From Arthrobacter_E sp041360795 (GTDB lineage Bacteria > Actinomycetota > Actinomycetes > Actinomycetales > Micrococcaceae): 64,000 nucleotides of DNA. Both the position numbers and the translations under genes were made by a program. The DNA lies in NCBI RefSeq assembly GCF_041360795.1, contig NZ_JBFUPW010000001.1:1736001-1800000 (forward strand), given 5' to 3'. How positions within the stretch are numbered: the stretch's first letter is position 1; each line of letters starts with the position of its first letter. The notes under the pieces are model-generated. The model was not told the origin of the DNA, ran no database searches, and saw nothing but the letters and a program-made list of their open reading frames with translations. Shown here piece by piece: positions 9,247 to 16,451 of the stretch.

Positions 9247-9279
9247 GAAGGCCGGTCCGTCTCAGACGGACCGGCCTTC
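9247..9279. terminator. Bidirectional terminator between parA and merR
   Basis: Perfect 16-base arms (9247-9262 and 9264-9279) around one central base. The loop would in practice use the innermost pairs. It lies between convergent genes. Confidence 0.75.
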
Positions 9280-9297
9280 AACGTTCCCGGGAAGGGA

Positions 9298-9888
9298 TCA
9301 GCTGATCTTCTTCTGCGCCCGACGGCGGCTGAGTTCGTCCTCGGGGAAATCCTGGGAGAGCGCGTGCTCGCTCGGCAGTTCCGCCAGCGTGCCTTCGACC
9401 TCACGCCAGACACGGCCCACGGCGATGCCGAACACGCCCTGGCCGCCCTGGACCAGGTCGATGACCTCGTCGGCGGACGTGCACTCGTAGACGCTGGCGC
9501 CGTCGCTCATGAGCGTGATCTGGGCGAGGTCCTCGACGCCACGCTCACGCAGGTGTTCCACGGCGGAACGGATCTGCTGCAGAGAGACGCCGGTGTCGAG
9601 GAGGCGCTTGACCACCTTGAGCACCAGGATGTCCCGGAAGCTGTAGAGACGCTGGGAGCCGGAACCGGCCGCGCCACGCACCGTCGGCTCCACGAGGCCT
9701 GTCCGGGCCCAGTAGTCCAGCTGACGGTAGGTGATCCCGGCCGCCTTACACGCGGTGGGACCGCGGTAGCCGGCGTCCTCGTCCAGGAGCGGCAGGTCCT
9801 CACTGAACAGCAGCCCCTGGGCGCCCGCAGCGGGGGCAATGGGTGCGCCTGCGTGCTGGCGCTTGCCCGCGTCGCCTTTCGGACTCAC
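9298..9888 (-). CDS. MerR-family regulator (Rv1830-like)
   Basis: A helix-turn-helix transcription factor of about 196 residues. The MerR DNA-binding head is visible as GITYRQLDYWARTGL and GSQRLYSFRDILVLK, followed by the VKRLLDTGVSLQQIR helix and a C-terminal domain with no metal-binding cysteines. The frame is open to 10062, but GTG 9888 follows a GAGGAGGAAGAC ribosome site and removes a non-conserved stretch. It closes the same gene run seen in mycobacteria (gcvH, garA, merR, bifunctional nuclease, merR). Its targets are not visible here. Confidence 0.8.
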   Translation of the reverse strand: MSPKGDAGKRQHAGAPIAPAAGAQGLLFSEDLPLLDEDAGYRGPTACKAAGITYRQLDYWARTGLVEPTVRGAAGSGSQRLYSFRDILVLKVVKRLLDTGVSLQQIRSAVEHLRERGVEDLAQITLMSDGASVYECTSADEVIDLVQGGQGVFGIAVGRVWREVEGTLAELPSEHALSQDFPEDELSRRRAQKKIS

Positions 9889-10149
9889 GTCTTCCTCCTC
9901 TTCAAGGGTTCCCGGGGTGCGAAGCGCCGGACCGGCGGCTCTGCTCACACGGAAAGTCACACCGCCCTGGGGCGGCCCCTGCTTCCAGTGTGAACGGCTC
10001 GATGCCGGGTGGCAATGGGAACCTGATACTTCGACGTTAGGGCCGCGAGGCCCCCAGGTCAAAGACGTTCGGCGCTTTTTCGTGCCGTGTCGAAACTTTA
10101 ACGCTGAACTTGAAGCTTAAGGACTGTCCGGGACGGCCCGGAACCCGGC

Positions 10150-10707
10150 TCAGGGCTCGAAATCCTCCGGTTCCACGCCATTGAGGAATTCGCGGAACTG
10201 ACGGAGCTCCTGCTCCTGCTCGGCGGTGGCCGGAGCGGCACTCGACGCGGCCTGATCCGGCTCGTCGTCCTCTCGTCCGCCGGCGGGGCGGGCCACCTCG
10301 GCGTCCTCGTCCTGGATCTCGATGAGGACACCTGCGTCGTCGAGGACCTGCTCGGCGCACCAGATCCGGCAGTGGCTGCGGAGGGCCAGCGCCAGCGCGT
10401 CGGAGGCGCGGGAACTGACGCTCGTGCCGTCGTCGAACTGGAGCTGGGCGTAGAAGACCGAGTCCTCCACGCTCACGATCGTCACGGACACCAGGGAACG
10501 GCCGAGGGCCTGGATGACGTCCAGCATGAGGTCATGGGTGAGCGGGCGGGGCGGGACCACGCCCTGCTGCGCGAGGGCGATGGCGCTGGCCTCCGGAGGA
10601 CCGATCCAGATGGGGACGTGCCGCTCCCCCTTGGTCTCCTTGAGGAGCACCAGAGGCTGGTTGCCCGGAAGCTCGATCCGGACGCCGACCACCTCGACCT
10701 CGATCAT
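10150..10707 (-). CDS. Bifunctional nuclease family protein (DUF151)
   Basis: About 185 residues. The N-terminal 130 match the BFN/DUF151 fold: the opening VEVVGVRIELPGNQPLVLL, then IWIGPPEASAIALAQQ, and the DALALALRSHCRIW segment. The C-terminal 50 residues are acidic and low-complexity. ATG 10707 overlaps the stop of the upstream MerR gene (TGATG), so the genes are probably translationally coupled; a GTG one codon earlier is also possible. Homologues lie next to ftsR-like genes across Actinobacteria. The family name comes from a plant protein; the bacterial function is not settled. Confidence 0.85.
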   Translation of the reverse strand: MIEVEVVGVRIELPGNQPLVLLKETKGERHVPIWIGPPEASAIALAQQGVVPPRPLTHDLMLDVIQALGRSLVSVTIVSVEDSVFYAQLQFDDGTSVSSRASDALALALRSHCRIWCAEQVLDDAGVLIEIQDEDAEVARPAGGREDDEPDQAASSAAPATAEQEQELRQFREFLNGVEPEDFEP

Positions 10708-11435
10708 CACTTCTCCAATCGGGAGATCTGGCCCTGGATGACGGCCTGATGCAGGTCTTGGAGCAGACCACTCAGCTCGCGGGCGGCGTCGGCGGTGCGG
10801 GCACGGGAGCCCGAGTCCTTCCGCGACGCCAGCGGGGCCACGGCCCGCTCGATCAGCGCGAACTCACGTTCGGCGGCGGCCAGCACGGGCCGCAGGTGGC
10901 GAGGTTCCAGCCCCTGGGCCTCCAGACGGGCGCAGCTCACGGTCACCTGAAGGGCGTACTCGTCGAACTGCCCGCCCTCGTGGGTGATGATCCCGTAATC
11001 CAGGAGCTCCTTGACCAGGCGCACACTGGCGCCGGACTCGGCACGCAGCTGGGACTCGCTCAGCAGCCGGGAGCGGCCGCGCAGGGCTTCGGCGGGATCC
11101 TCGGACACCAGCTTGGGCGAGAGCTTCATGCCGCCCGGCAGGTTGTCCGGACGCTCCCCGCGGTCGATGGCGTCGAGGTAGTCGCGGATCACCTTGAGCG
11201 GCAGGTACTGATCCCGCTGCAGGGCCAGGACGAAGCGCAGGCGCTCGACGTCGGCCTCACTGTACTGGCGGTACCCCGCCGGGGTGCGCTGGGGCGTGAT
11301 GAGCCCCTTCTCCTCCAGGAAGCGGATCTTGGAGGCGGAAATACCGGGAAAGTCCTCGTTCAGCTGAGCGAGGACTTCTCCGATGTTCAGGACGACGGCG
11401 GCGCCTTGGCGCCGGCCGGACTGTGCAAGTGCCAC
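10707..11435 (-). CDS. MerR-family regulator, FtsR-like (Rv1828 type)
   Basis: A 242-residue transcription factor. The head reads DFPGISASKIRFLEEKGL, then PAGYRQYSEADVERLRFVL and YLPLKVIRDYLDAID, closely matching the actinobacterial FtsR/Rv1828 pattern. A C-terminal helical domain with an RLVKELLDYGIITHE segment follows. The corynebacterial member activates ftsZ; that role is inferred here from similarity. GTG 11435 is used as the start; a slightly later in-frame GTG just before LNIGEVLAQL is possible. It lies 13 bases after the FHA gene and overlaps the nuclease gene. Confidence 0.85.
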   Translation of the reverse strand: MALAQSGRRQGAAVVLNIGEVLAQLNEDFPGISASKIRFLEEKGLITPQRTPAGYRQYSEADVERLRFVLALQRDQYLPLKVIRDYLDAIDRGERPDNLPGGMKLSPKLVSEDPAEALRGRSRLLSESQLRAESGASVRLVKELLDYGIITHEGGQFDEYALQVTVSCARLEAQGLEPRHLRPVLAAAEREFALIERAVAPLASRKDSGSRARTADAARELSGLLQDLHQAVIQGQISRLEK

Positions 11436-11448
11436 GTTGCGCGGCGCC

Positions 11449-11928
11449 TCAGTCCTGGCCGGCCGGGCGTGCCGGGCTCGGGTAGTAGTTCAGACGGAAC
11501 TTGCCGATCTGGACTTCCACTCCGCTCTTGAGCAGCACCCGGTCCACACGGTCGTGGTTGACGTAGCTGCCGTTCAGGCTGCCAGTGTCCACCAGTTCGT
11601 AGCCCGCGGGGGTGCGCACGAACTCGGCGTGCTTGCGGGACACGGTGACGTCGTCCAGGAAGATCTCGGCATCGGGGTGGCGCCCGACGGTCACACGGTC
11701 CGTGTCCAGCAGGAAGCGTGCCCCGGCGTTCGGGCCGTGGTGCGCGATCAGCAGAGCGGATCCGTGCGGCAGGGCCGCGATGGACGCGATGTCCTCCGGA
11801 CCCAGTTTCGGGTCGGCCGGCACCACGTCGGAAAGGACCGGAAGGTACACCGAGGTGGTGTCCGTGGACTCGCCCTCAAATGCGGCTTCGTCTGCGGGTT
11901 CGACGGGGACCGATGGTTGTTCAGACAT
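11449..11928 (-). CDS. FHA-domain regulator of 2-oxoglutarate metabolism, GarA/OdhI-like
   Basis: About 159 residues. A short N-terminal tail carries a TDTTSV segment (residues 22-27), equivalent to the ETTSV phospho-threonine site of GarA/OdhI. A forkhead-associated domain follows (GRHPDAEIFLDDVTVSRKHAEF, split here as GRHPD..., then SLNGSYVN). In relatives, phosphorylation by a Ser/Thr kinase controls whether the protein inhibits 2-oxoglutarate dehydrogenase. The match GPNAGARFLLD to GarA is strong. ATG 11928 follows GAGGAG; the open frame upstream to 12042 lies in the gcvH terminator. The neighbouring gcvH and ftsR-like genes are the conserved context. Confidence 0.9.
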   Translation of the reverse strand: MSEQPSVPVEPADEAAFEGESTDTTSVYLPVLSDVVPADPKLGPEDIASIAALPHGSALLIAHHGPNAGARFLLDTDRVTVGRHPDAEIFLDDVTVSRKHAEFVRTPAGYELVDTGSLNGSYVNHDRVDRVLLKSGVEVQIGKFRLNYYPSPARPAGQD

Positions 11929-12002
11929 CGGGCGGCTCCTCACTCTTCTCGCCTCGGCGGGGTTCTTTCCCGGATCCTCCGGTGATGGATCCGGGAACGG
12001 TG

Positions 12003-12037
12003 CGTGCTGTCCGGGACCGATCGCCCCGGACAGCACG
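12003..12037 (-). terminator. Terminator after gcvH
   Basis: A 13-base perfect inverted repeat (12003-12015 and 12025-12037) with a nine-base loop, just downstream of the gcvH stop and before the FHA gene. The FHA gene may therefore have its own promoter or depend on read-through. Confidence 0.7.
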
Positions 12038-12049
12038 GACAACTGCTTT

Positions 12050-12436
12050 CTAGCCTACCTGCTGACCGTACGCTTCGGCGCTGAGCAGGCCCGACAGTTC
12101 GTCAGCACCGGCGATGCGGACCTCGAAAAGCCAGCCGGCGCCGTACGGATCGGAGTTGATGAGCGCCGGATCGGCGTCCAGCGACTCGTTGCGGGCGACG
12201 ATCTCACCCGACACCGGGGCGTAGATGTCGCTGACGCTCTTGGTGGACTCCACCTCGCCGACGACGTCGTTGGCGGTCACGGCGGTCCCTGCCTCGGGCA
12301 CCTGTGCGTACACGACATCGCCGAGCGCGTCCTGGGCGAAATCGGTGATGCCGACTCGCACCACACCGTCCTGCTCCGTGCTCGCAACCCATTCGTGTTC
12401 GGCGGTGTAGGACAGCTCTGCGGGGATGTTGCTCAT
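12050..12436 (-). CDS. gcvH: Glycine cleavage system H protein
   Basis: A 128-residue lipoyl carrier that shuttles the aminomethyl group between the P, T and L proteins of glycine cleavage. The lipoylation motif is VESTKSVSD with Lys66; HEWV near the N-terminus and ENDVVG-like and GAGWLFEV segments are typical. The gcvP and gcvT genes are not adjacent, as is also the case in mycobacteria. The ATG is preceded by an AAAGG-type site. A TATACT -10 element lies 57 bases upstream. Confidence 0.95.
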   Translation of the reverse strand: MSNIPAELSYTAEHEWVASTEQDGVVRVGITDFAQDALGDVVYAQVPEAGTAVTANDVVGEVESTKSVSDIYAPVSGEIVARNESLDADPALINSDPYGAGWLFEVRIAGADELSGLLSAEAYGQQVG

Positions 12437-12493
12437 CGCCTGGCCTTTCGTCTGATTCTGGTGGTCACCTGGATCACGGCAACCGACGCTGAA

Positions 12494-12499
12494 AGTATA
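12494..12499 (-). promoter_or_regulatory. -10 element for gcvH
   Basis: TATACT on the minus strand, leaving a leader of about 50 bases with an AAAGG ribosome site. No clear -35 is seen. Confidence 0.4.
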
Positions 12500-12533
12500 G
12501 GCACATTACAAGCCTCAGTGGCCGGGCACGTGC

Positions 12534-12539
12534 CATGAT
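12534..12539 (+). promoter_or_regulatory. -10 element, leaderless start at 12546
   Basis: CATGAT ends six bases before ATG 12546. It is weaker than TANNNT but has the same spacing as the other leaderless starts. Confidence 0.3.
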
Positions 12540-12545
12540 GATCCC

Positions 12546-13187
12546 ATGAGTGAACAGAGCGGCTCCATCACGCCTCCGCCCACGTCAGGGCAGGGACAGG
12601 CACCCCGATCCTCATCCGCCGGAAAATCCAGGACTCTCACCTGGATCATCCTCGGCGTCATCCTCCTGGCAGTGGCGGTGATCGCCTACTTCATCGCGGC
12701 CGCCGTCGTCCCGGTGGAATGGGCCAAGAACATCAACGGGCAGGCGGGTCCCGGCTCCGGCGGGGTCTTCCTCGGTCTGGGGTACGGCCTGATCCTGACC
12801 TTCCTCTCCCTGTGGATCGCCTGGCAGGCCACCCACAAGAAGATCACCTGGCCGTGGAAGGCAGTGATCCTGGTGATCGCGGTGGCCGTGTCCACCCCGA
12901 ACCTCCTGACGGCCGGCATCGCCTGGGGCACCTCCAATGCCGCGCACAACGCCCAGCGCATCATCGGCACCGGACCCACGTGGTTCCCGCTGTGGAGCGG
13001 GATCGGCGCCATCACCGGCGCGGTCCTCTTCATCGTGGCCCTGGTGCTGTGGAAGCTCTGGCGGCGCCGCGGCCAGCAGGCGAAGCTGTACAAGGCCGTG
13101 GAGAAGCAACGGCTGCTCGAGGAGAAGGAGGCGGCGCGTGCCGCCGCCAAGGCCCAGCAGGCCCAGGAGCGCCGGCAGGAGCCGTAA
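12546..13187 (+). CDS. Integral membrane protein, unknown function
   Basis: 213 residues with a Ser/Pro/Gly-rich cytoplasmic N-terminus. There are about four hydrophobic segments (around residues 30-55, 75-95, 100-120 and 145-165) and a basic, Ala/Glu/Lys-rich C-terminal helix that may form a coiled coil. I cannot place it in a named family. It is transcribed divergently from gcvH and ends at a strong hairpin. Confidence 0.75.
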   Translation: MSEQSGSITPPPTSGQGQAPRSSSAGKSRTLTWIILGVILLAVAVIAYFIAAAVVPVEWAKNINGQAGPGSGGVFLGLGYGLILTFLSLWIAWQATHKKITWPWKAVILVIAVAVSTPNLLTAGIAWGTSNAAHNAQRIIGTGPTWFPLWSGIGAITGAVLFIVALVLWKLWRRRGQQAKLYKAVEKQRLLEEKEAARAAAKAQQAQERRQEP

Positions 13188-13205
13188 AGCACGCCGACCA
13201 CGACG

Positions 13206-13236
13206 ACGGCCCCCGCACCTCAGGTGCGGGGGCCGT
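13206..13236. terminator. Bidirectional terminator
   Basis: Perfect 15-base arms (13206-13220 and 13222-13236) around one base, between convergent genes. Confidence 0.75.
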
Positions 13237-13269
13237 TCCCGTGTCACCGTCGTCGGGCGGTCCGTGGAG

Positions 13270-14496
13270 TCAGTAGCCGCTGCCGCCCTCGACCCGGTAC
13301 CGGTCCGCGACCACGCGGCCGCGGTGCAGCACGGTGCGGTCGCCACCGCGGTCCATCACGGCGCTCGTCACGGTCTCGCCGTCCACCAGCACGACGTCGG
13401 CACGGTCCCCCACCGCCAGGCCGGGACGGTCGTCGACGCTTGCCAGGCGGGCCAGGGAGCAGTCCATGATGCTCGCACCGCCCCGCGTGGCCACAGCCAC
13501 CGCGTGCTCCACCAGAAGGTCGGCCCGGAAACCGCGGGTGAAGGCGAGCTGCCAGGTGCGGTCCAGGAGGTCGCAGTTACCGTACGGGCTCCAGTAGTCC
13601 CGCTGGCCGTCCTCCCCCAGCCCGACGCGCACCCCGGCGGCCGTGAGGTCCTGGAGGGGAAGCTGCCCGGCAGCGGCGGGAGCCACGGTCGTGAGGGAGA
13701 TGTCCAGCTCCGCCATGCGTTCGATGAGGGAACGGGTCGTCGCCTCGGAGGAGCCGCCCAGCGTGTACGCGTGGGACAGATTGACCTTGCCCTGCATCCC
13801 GAGCGCCCGGGTCCGTTCCATGATCAGCTCGGTGCTGAAGATCGCGAGATCGGTGGGCTCGTGGAGGTGGACATCGACGTCGACCTGGTACTTCTCGGCC
13901 AGCCCGAAGACGACGTCCAGGTGGCGGACCGGGTCCCGGTCCAGCTGGCACGGGTCGATGCCGCCCATGACGTCGGCGCCCTGGCGCAAGGCCTCCTCGA
14001 GCAGTTCCGGGGTGCCCTCTTCCAGGAGGATGCCCGCCTGCGGGAAGACCATGATCTGAACCTCGGCCTGCTCGGCGAACTTCTCCTTCGCGGCCACCAC
14101 GGCTTCGTACTTCTCCAGGCCCGTGTCGACGTCCACTTGGGCGAAGGACCGGACCCGCGTGGTGCCCCGCCCGATCATGCGCTCCAGCGTGCCGGCCACG
14201 CGCTCCCTGAGCGGGATCTCGGCCGAGCGCCAGTTCTCCCGGTCGTTGCTCATCATGCCCCACACGCCCGGACGGCCCGTGTGCTCGCGGAACGGCAGCC
14301 CGATCCGGGTCGAGTCCAGGTGCACGTGGACGTCGCTGAAGGCGGGCAGCAGCAGTCGGCCCCGGCCGTCGACGACGTCCTGCCCGGCTTCCGCCGCCGC
14401 CTCCGGCTCGTGCGGCCGGACCGCGGCGATCAGTTCGCCGTCGAGCAGGACATCAGAGGGGGCGCCGCCCCAGGGTCGGACGTTGCGGATCAGCAT
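13270..14496 (-). CDS. Cytosine-deaminase-like amidohydrolase (CodA family)
   Basis: A metal-dependent hydrolase or deaminase of 408 residues. Visible are the metal-binding HVHLD in the first strand (near residue 57), a CodA-like VQIMVFPQAGIL block, VDVHLHE, LSHAYTL, and the catalytic Asp in LGEDGQRDYWSPYG, which parallels the DD..W.P.G block of cytosine deaminase. The N- and C-terminal beta-sandwich halves are present. The true substrate is probably a cyclic amide, amidine or pyrimidine-like compound and cannot be fixed from sequence. It lies 50 bases downstream of a GntR gene on the same strand. A paralogue lies at 22073-23149. Confidence 0.8.
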   Translation of the reverse strand: MLIRNVRPWGGAPSDVLLDGELIAAVRPHEPEAAAEAGQDVVDGRGRLLLPAFSDVHVHLDSTRIGLPFREHTGRPGVWGMMSNDRENWRSAEIPLRERVAGTLERMIGRGTTRVRSFAQVDVDTGLEKYEAVVAAKEKFAEQAEVQIMVFPQAGILLEEGTPELLEEALRQGADVMGGIDPCQLDRDPVRHLDVVFGLAEKYQVDVDVHLHEPTDLAIFSTELIMERTRALGMQGKVNLSHAYTLGGSSEATTRSLIERMAELDISLTTVAPAAAGQLPLQDLTAAGVRVGLGEDGQRDYWSPYGNCDLLDRTWQLAFTRGFRADLLVEHAVAVATRGGASIMDCSLARLASVDDRPGLAVGDRADVVLVDGETVTSAVMDRGGDRTVLHRGRVVADRYRVEGGSGY

Positions 14497-14546
14497 GGTC
14501 GCCTTTCGACGCGGTGATCAGGAGTGCGGTGGTCAGGAGAGCCGGG

Positions 14547-15206
14547 TCAGGCGTGGGAGTCCGCAGACGAGGCCTGCTTCGCGATGGCCTGGCTGCGGCT
14601 GCTGACCATGTGCTGGCCGATCAGGACCTGGGTGCGGGCGACGTCGCGGTCGGCGATCGCCTCATAGAGGGCCGCGTGCTCCTCCGCCACCCGGATGAGA
14701 TCGTCGTGCTGCCCCATGAGCCAGCGGATCCGGCTGCTCAGGATGCCCTGGAGCTCGTTGAGCAGCTCATTGCCGGCCAGCGACGTGACGATCTCGTGGA
14801 AATCGGCGCCGGAGCGACGGGCACGGACGGCGTCGCCTGCCTCGGCCGCCTGGAACTCGCGGTCCAGCGCGTCCTTGAGCCGCCGCAGCCCCTCACGGTT
14901 GTGCCGCTGGGCGGCCAGGGTGAACGTCAGGGACTCGAACGCCGCCTGCACCTCGTTGAGGTCGACGACGTCGGACGCGGAGAACTCGCGAACCACGGCC
15001 CAGGTGCGGGGCCGCGGCGTCACGAGGCCTTCGGACACGAGCGTCCGCAGTGCCTCGCGGACCGGGAGACGGCTGACCCCCAGTTCCTGGGCCAGATCCC
15101 GCTCCACGAGCTTGCTGCCGGGCAGGCGCACGCCGTCGAGGATCTCGTCGCGGATCTGACGGGTCACGCGGAGGGACTCCGGCTCGAAAATCTCCGTGTT
15201 GGACAT
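14547..15206 (-). CDS. GntR-family regulator, FCD (FadR) subfamily
   Basis: About 219 residues. An N-terminal winged helix (LVERDLAQELGVSRLPVREALRTLVSEGLV) is followed by an all-helical FCD ligand domain with metal-type His residues (DFHEIV, EEHAALYEAI, GQHM). Such proteins usually repress catabolic genes until a small organic acid or nucleobase-like inducer binds. ATG 15206 is chosen over the long upstream open frame because it starts the conserved domain. A dyad TTTGGAATACCAAA lies 31 bases upstream, and a 12-base copy of its core stands before the permease at 23430. It probably regulates itself and the nearby amidohydrolase/permease genes. Confidence 0.85.
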   Translation of the reverse strand: MSNTEIFEPESLRVTRQIRDEILDGVRLPGSKLVERDLAQELGVSRLPVREALRTLVSEGLVTPRPRTWAVVREFSASDVVDLNEVQAAFESLTFTLAAQRHNREGLRRLKDALDREFQAAEAGDAVRARRSGADFHEIVTSLAGNELLNELQGILSSRIRWLMGQHDDLIRVAEEHAALYEAIADRDVARTQVLIGQHMVSSRSQAIAKQASSADSHA

Positions 15207-15236
15207 TCCCCCATTATCACACCACGAACATCCGTT

Positions 15237-15250
15237 TTTGGAATACCAAA
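15237..15250. promoter_or_regulatory. Candidate GntR operator upstream of the gntR gene
   Basis: TTTGG-AATA-CCAAA, a perfect five-base dyad around four bases. The 12 bases TGGAATACCAAA recur exactly at 23336-23347, upstream of an APC permease. Confidence 0.5.
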
Positions 15251-15265
15251 GAGGGAATGTCATGG

Positions 15266-16447
15266 TCAGGACGCCAGATGGCTGCTGATCGCGTCGAACA
15301 TCGCGGCCGCGGCCGGTCCTTTGACCGGGTCCACGGGGAGGGCGGTGCTGGAAAACTTCACCCCGACCACCCCCGTGGTGCGGTTGATGTAGACCATCTG
15401 GCCGTGGATCCCGAGGCAGAACGCCACATCCGGGCGTCCATCCAGGAACCAGAACTGGCTCCTGTACCGGCCGCCGGGCGTGTGCTCGCCCTCCGGACCG
15501 GCGGCGAACGCCTCCGTGGAATCCGGTCCGCCCGCGAAGATGTCGTCGACCCACTCCGCCGGGAGCACCCGGTCCCCGGTGAGCGCCAGCCCGCCGTCAC
15601 GGATCATCGCGCCGAAGCAGGCGAGATCGCGCACGGTCGCGCAGATGCCGCCGTCGAACATTCCGGTGCCCTCGGCGTCCACCGTGATGAACGCGGGGTC
15701 GGCGGCGCCCAGACGGCTCCACAGCAGCTCCGTGGCCAGTTCGGCGAACGGCTTCCCGCCGACCGTCTCGCACACCCACCCCAGGACGTCCGTCTCACAG
15801 CTGCGGTACTCGAAGTACCCGCCGTGCTCCCGGTCCTGTTCCAGGGTCGCGAGGAATTCCTTCAGCGAGGCGGGGCCACCGGGTCGCCGGGGTGCCCAGC
15901 CGACGGACTCGTCCAGGCCCCGCACCTCGGAGGCCGGGTCCAGGTACTCCTCGGAGAAGCGGATCCCGCTGCGCATGTCCAGGAGGTCTCGGATCCGGGC
16001 ACCGCCATAGCCCGCGTCCCGGAGTTCCGGAAGGTACAACCCCACTGTCCGGTCAGTGTCGAGGCGCCCCTGCGCGACCAGCGCGCCGACCACCGAGGAC
16101 ACGAGCGACTTGCTCACGGACATGAGCAGATGCCGGGTGCGCGGTGTCATGGCGCCCCCATACTGCTCAGCGATGACCGTCCGCCCGTGCAGCACGAGCC
16201 AGGCATCCGTGTCCGTGGAATCCAGGACGGACCTCACCGTCGATCCGGAGCCGTCCGGCAGGGTGACGGCCAGACCGGACAGGTCCCGCGGACGTTCCCC
16301 CAGCGTCGCGGCAGCACCGGGACGGATAGTGCGCGTCGGAAACAGGGTGTCCATGTGCTGGAAGGACCAGCGCAGGTTCGCCGGGTCCTGCCAGTCGGCG
16401 ACGGTGACGGCACCGGCCGGCGTCCTCGTCCGGCTCTCCGCGCTCAC
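15266..16447 (-). CDS. Serine hydrolase, class C beta-lactamase fold
   Basis: About 393 residues of the penicillin-binding/beta-lactamase-like esterase family. The SxxK motif is SVSK at residues 110-113; a Tyr motif appears as YFEYRSCETD; a late HGQMVYIN takes the place of the third motif. No signal peptide is seen, so it probably acts in the cytoplasm as an esterase, amidase or 6-aminohexanoate-dimer-hydrolase-type enzyme rather than as a resistance lactamase. GTG 16447 starts five bases after the upstream amidohydrolase stop and is preceded by GGGGGAG, so the two genes are one operon. That suggests a shared catabolic route. Confidence 0.8.
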   Translation of the reverse strand: MSAESRTRTPAGAVTVADWQDPANLRWSFQHMDTLFPTRTIRPGAAATLGERPRDLSGLAVTLPDGSGSTVRSVLDSTDTDAWLVLHGRTVIAEQYGGAMTPRTRHLLMSVSKSLVSSVVGALVAQGRLDTDRTVGLYLPELRDAGYGGARIRDLLDMRSGIRFSEEYLDPASEVRGLDESVGWAPRRPGGPASLKEFLATLEQDREHGGYFEYRSCETDVLGWVCETVGGKPFAELATELLWSRLGAADPAFITVDAEGTGMFDGGICATVRDLACFGAMIRDGGLALTGDRVLPAEWVDDIFAGGPDSTEAFAAGPEGEHTPGGRYRSQFWFLDGRPDVAFCLGIHGQMVYINRTTGVVGVKFSSTALPVDPVKGPAAAAMFDAISSHLAS

Positions 16448-16451
16448 AGGG

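Noticed and set aside
15266..16447. Beta-lactamase resistance gene.
   Set aside because: The SxxK fold is present, but there is no signal peptide and the operon is catabolic; an esterase or amidase role is more likely.
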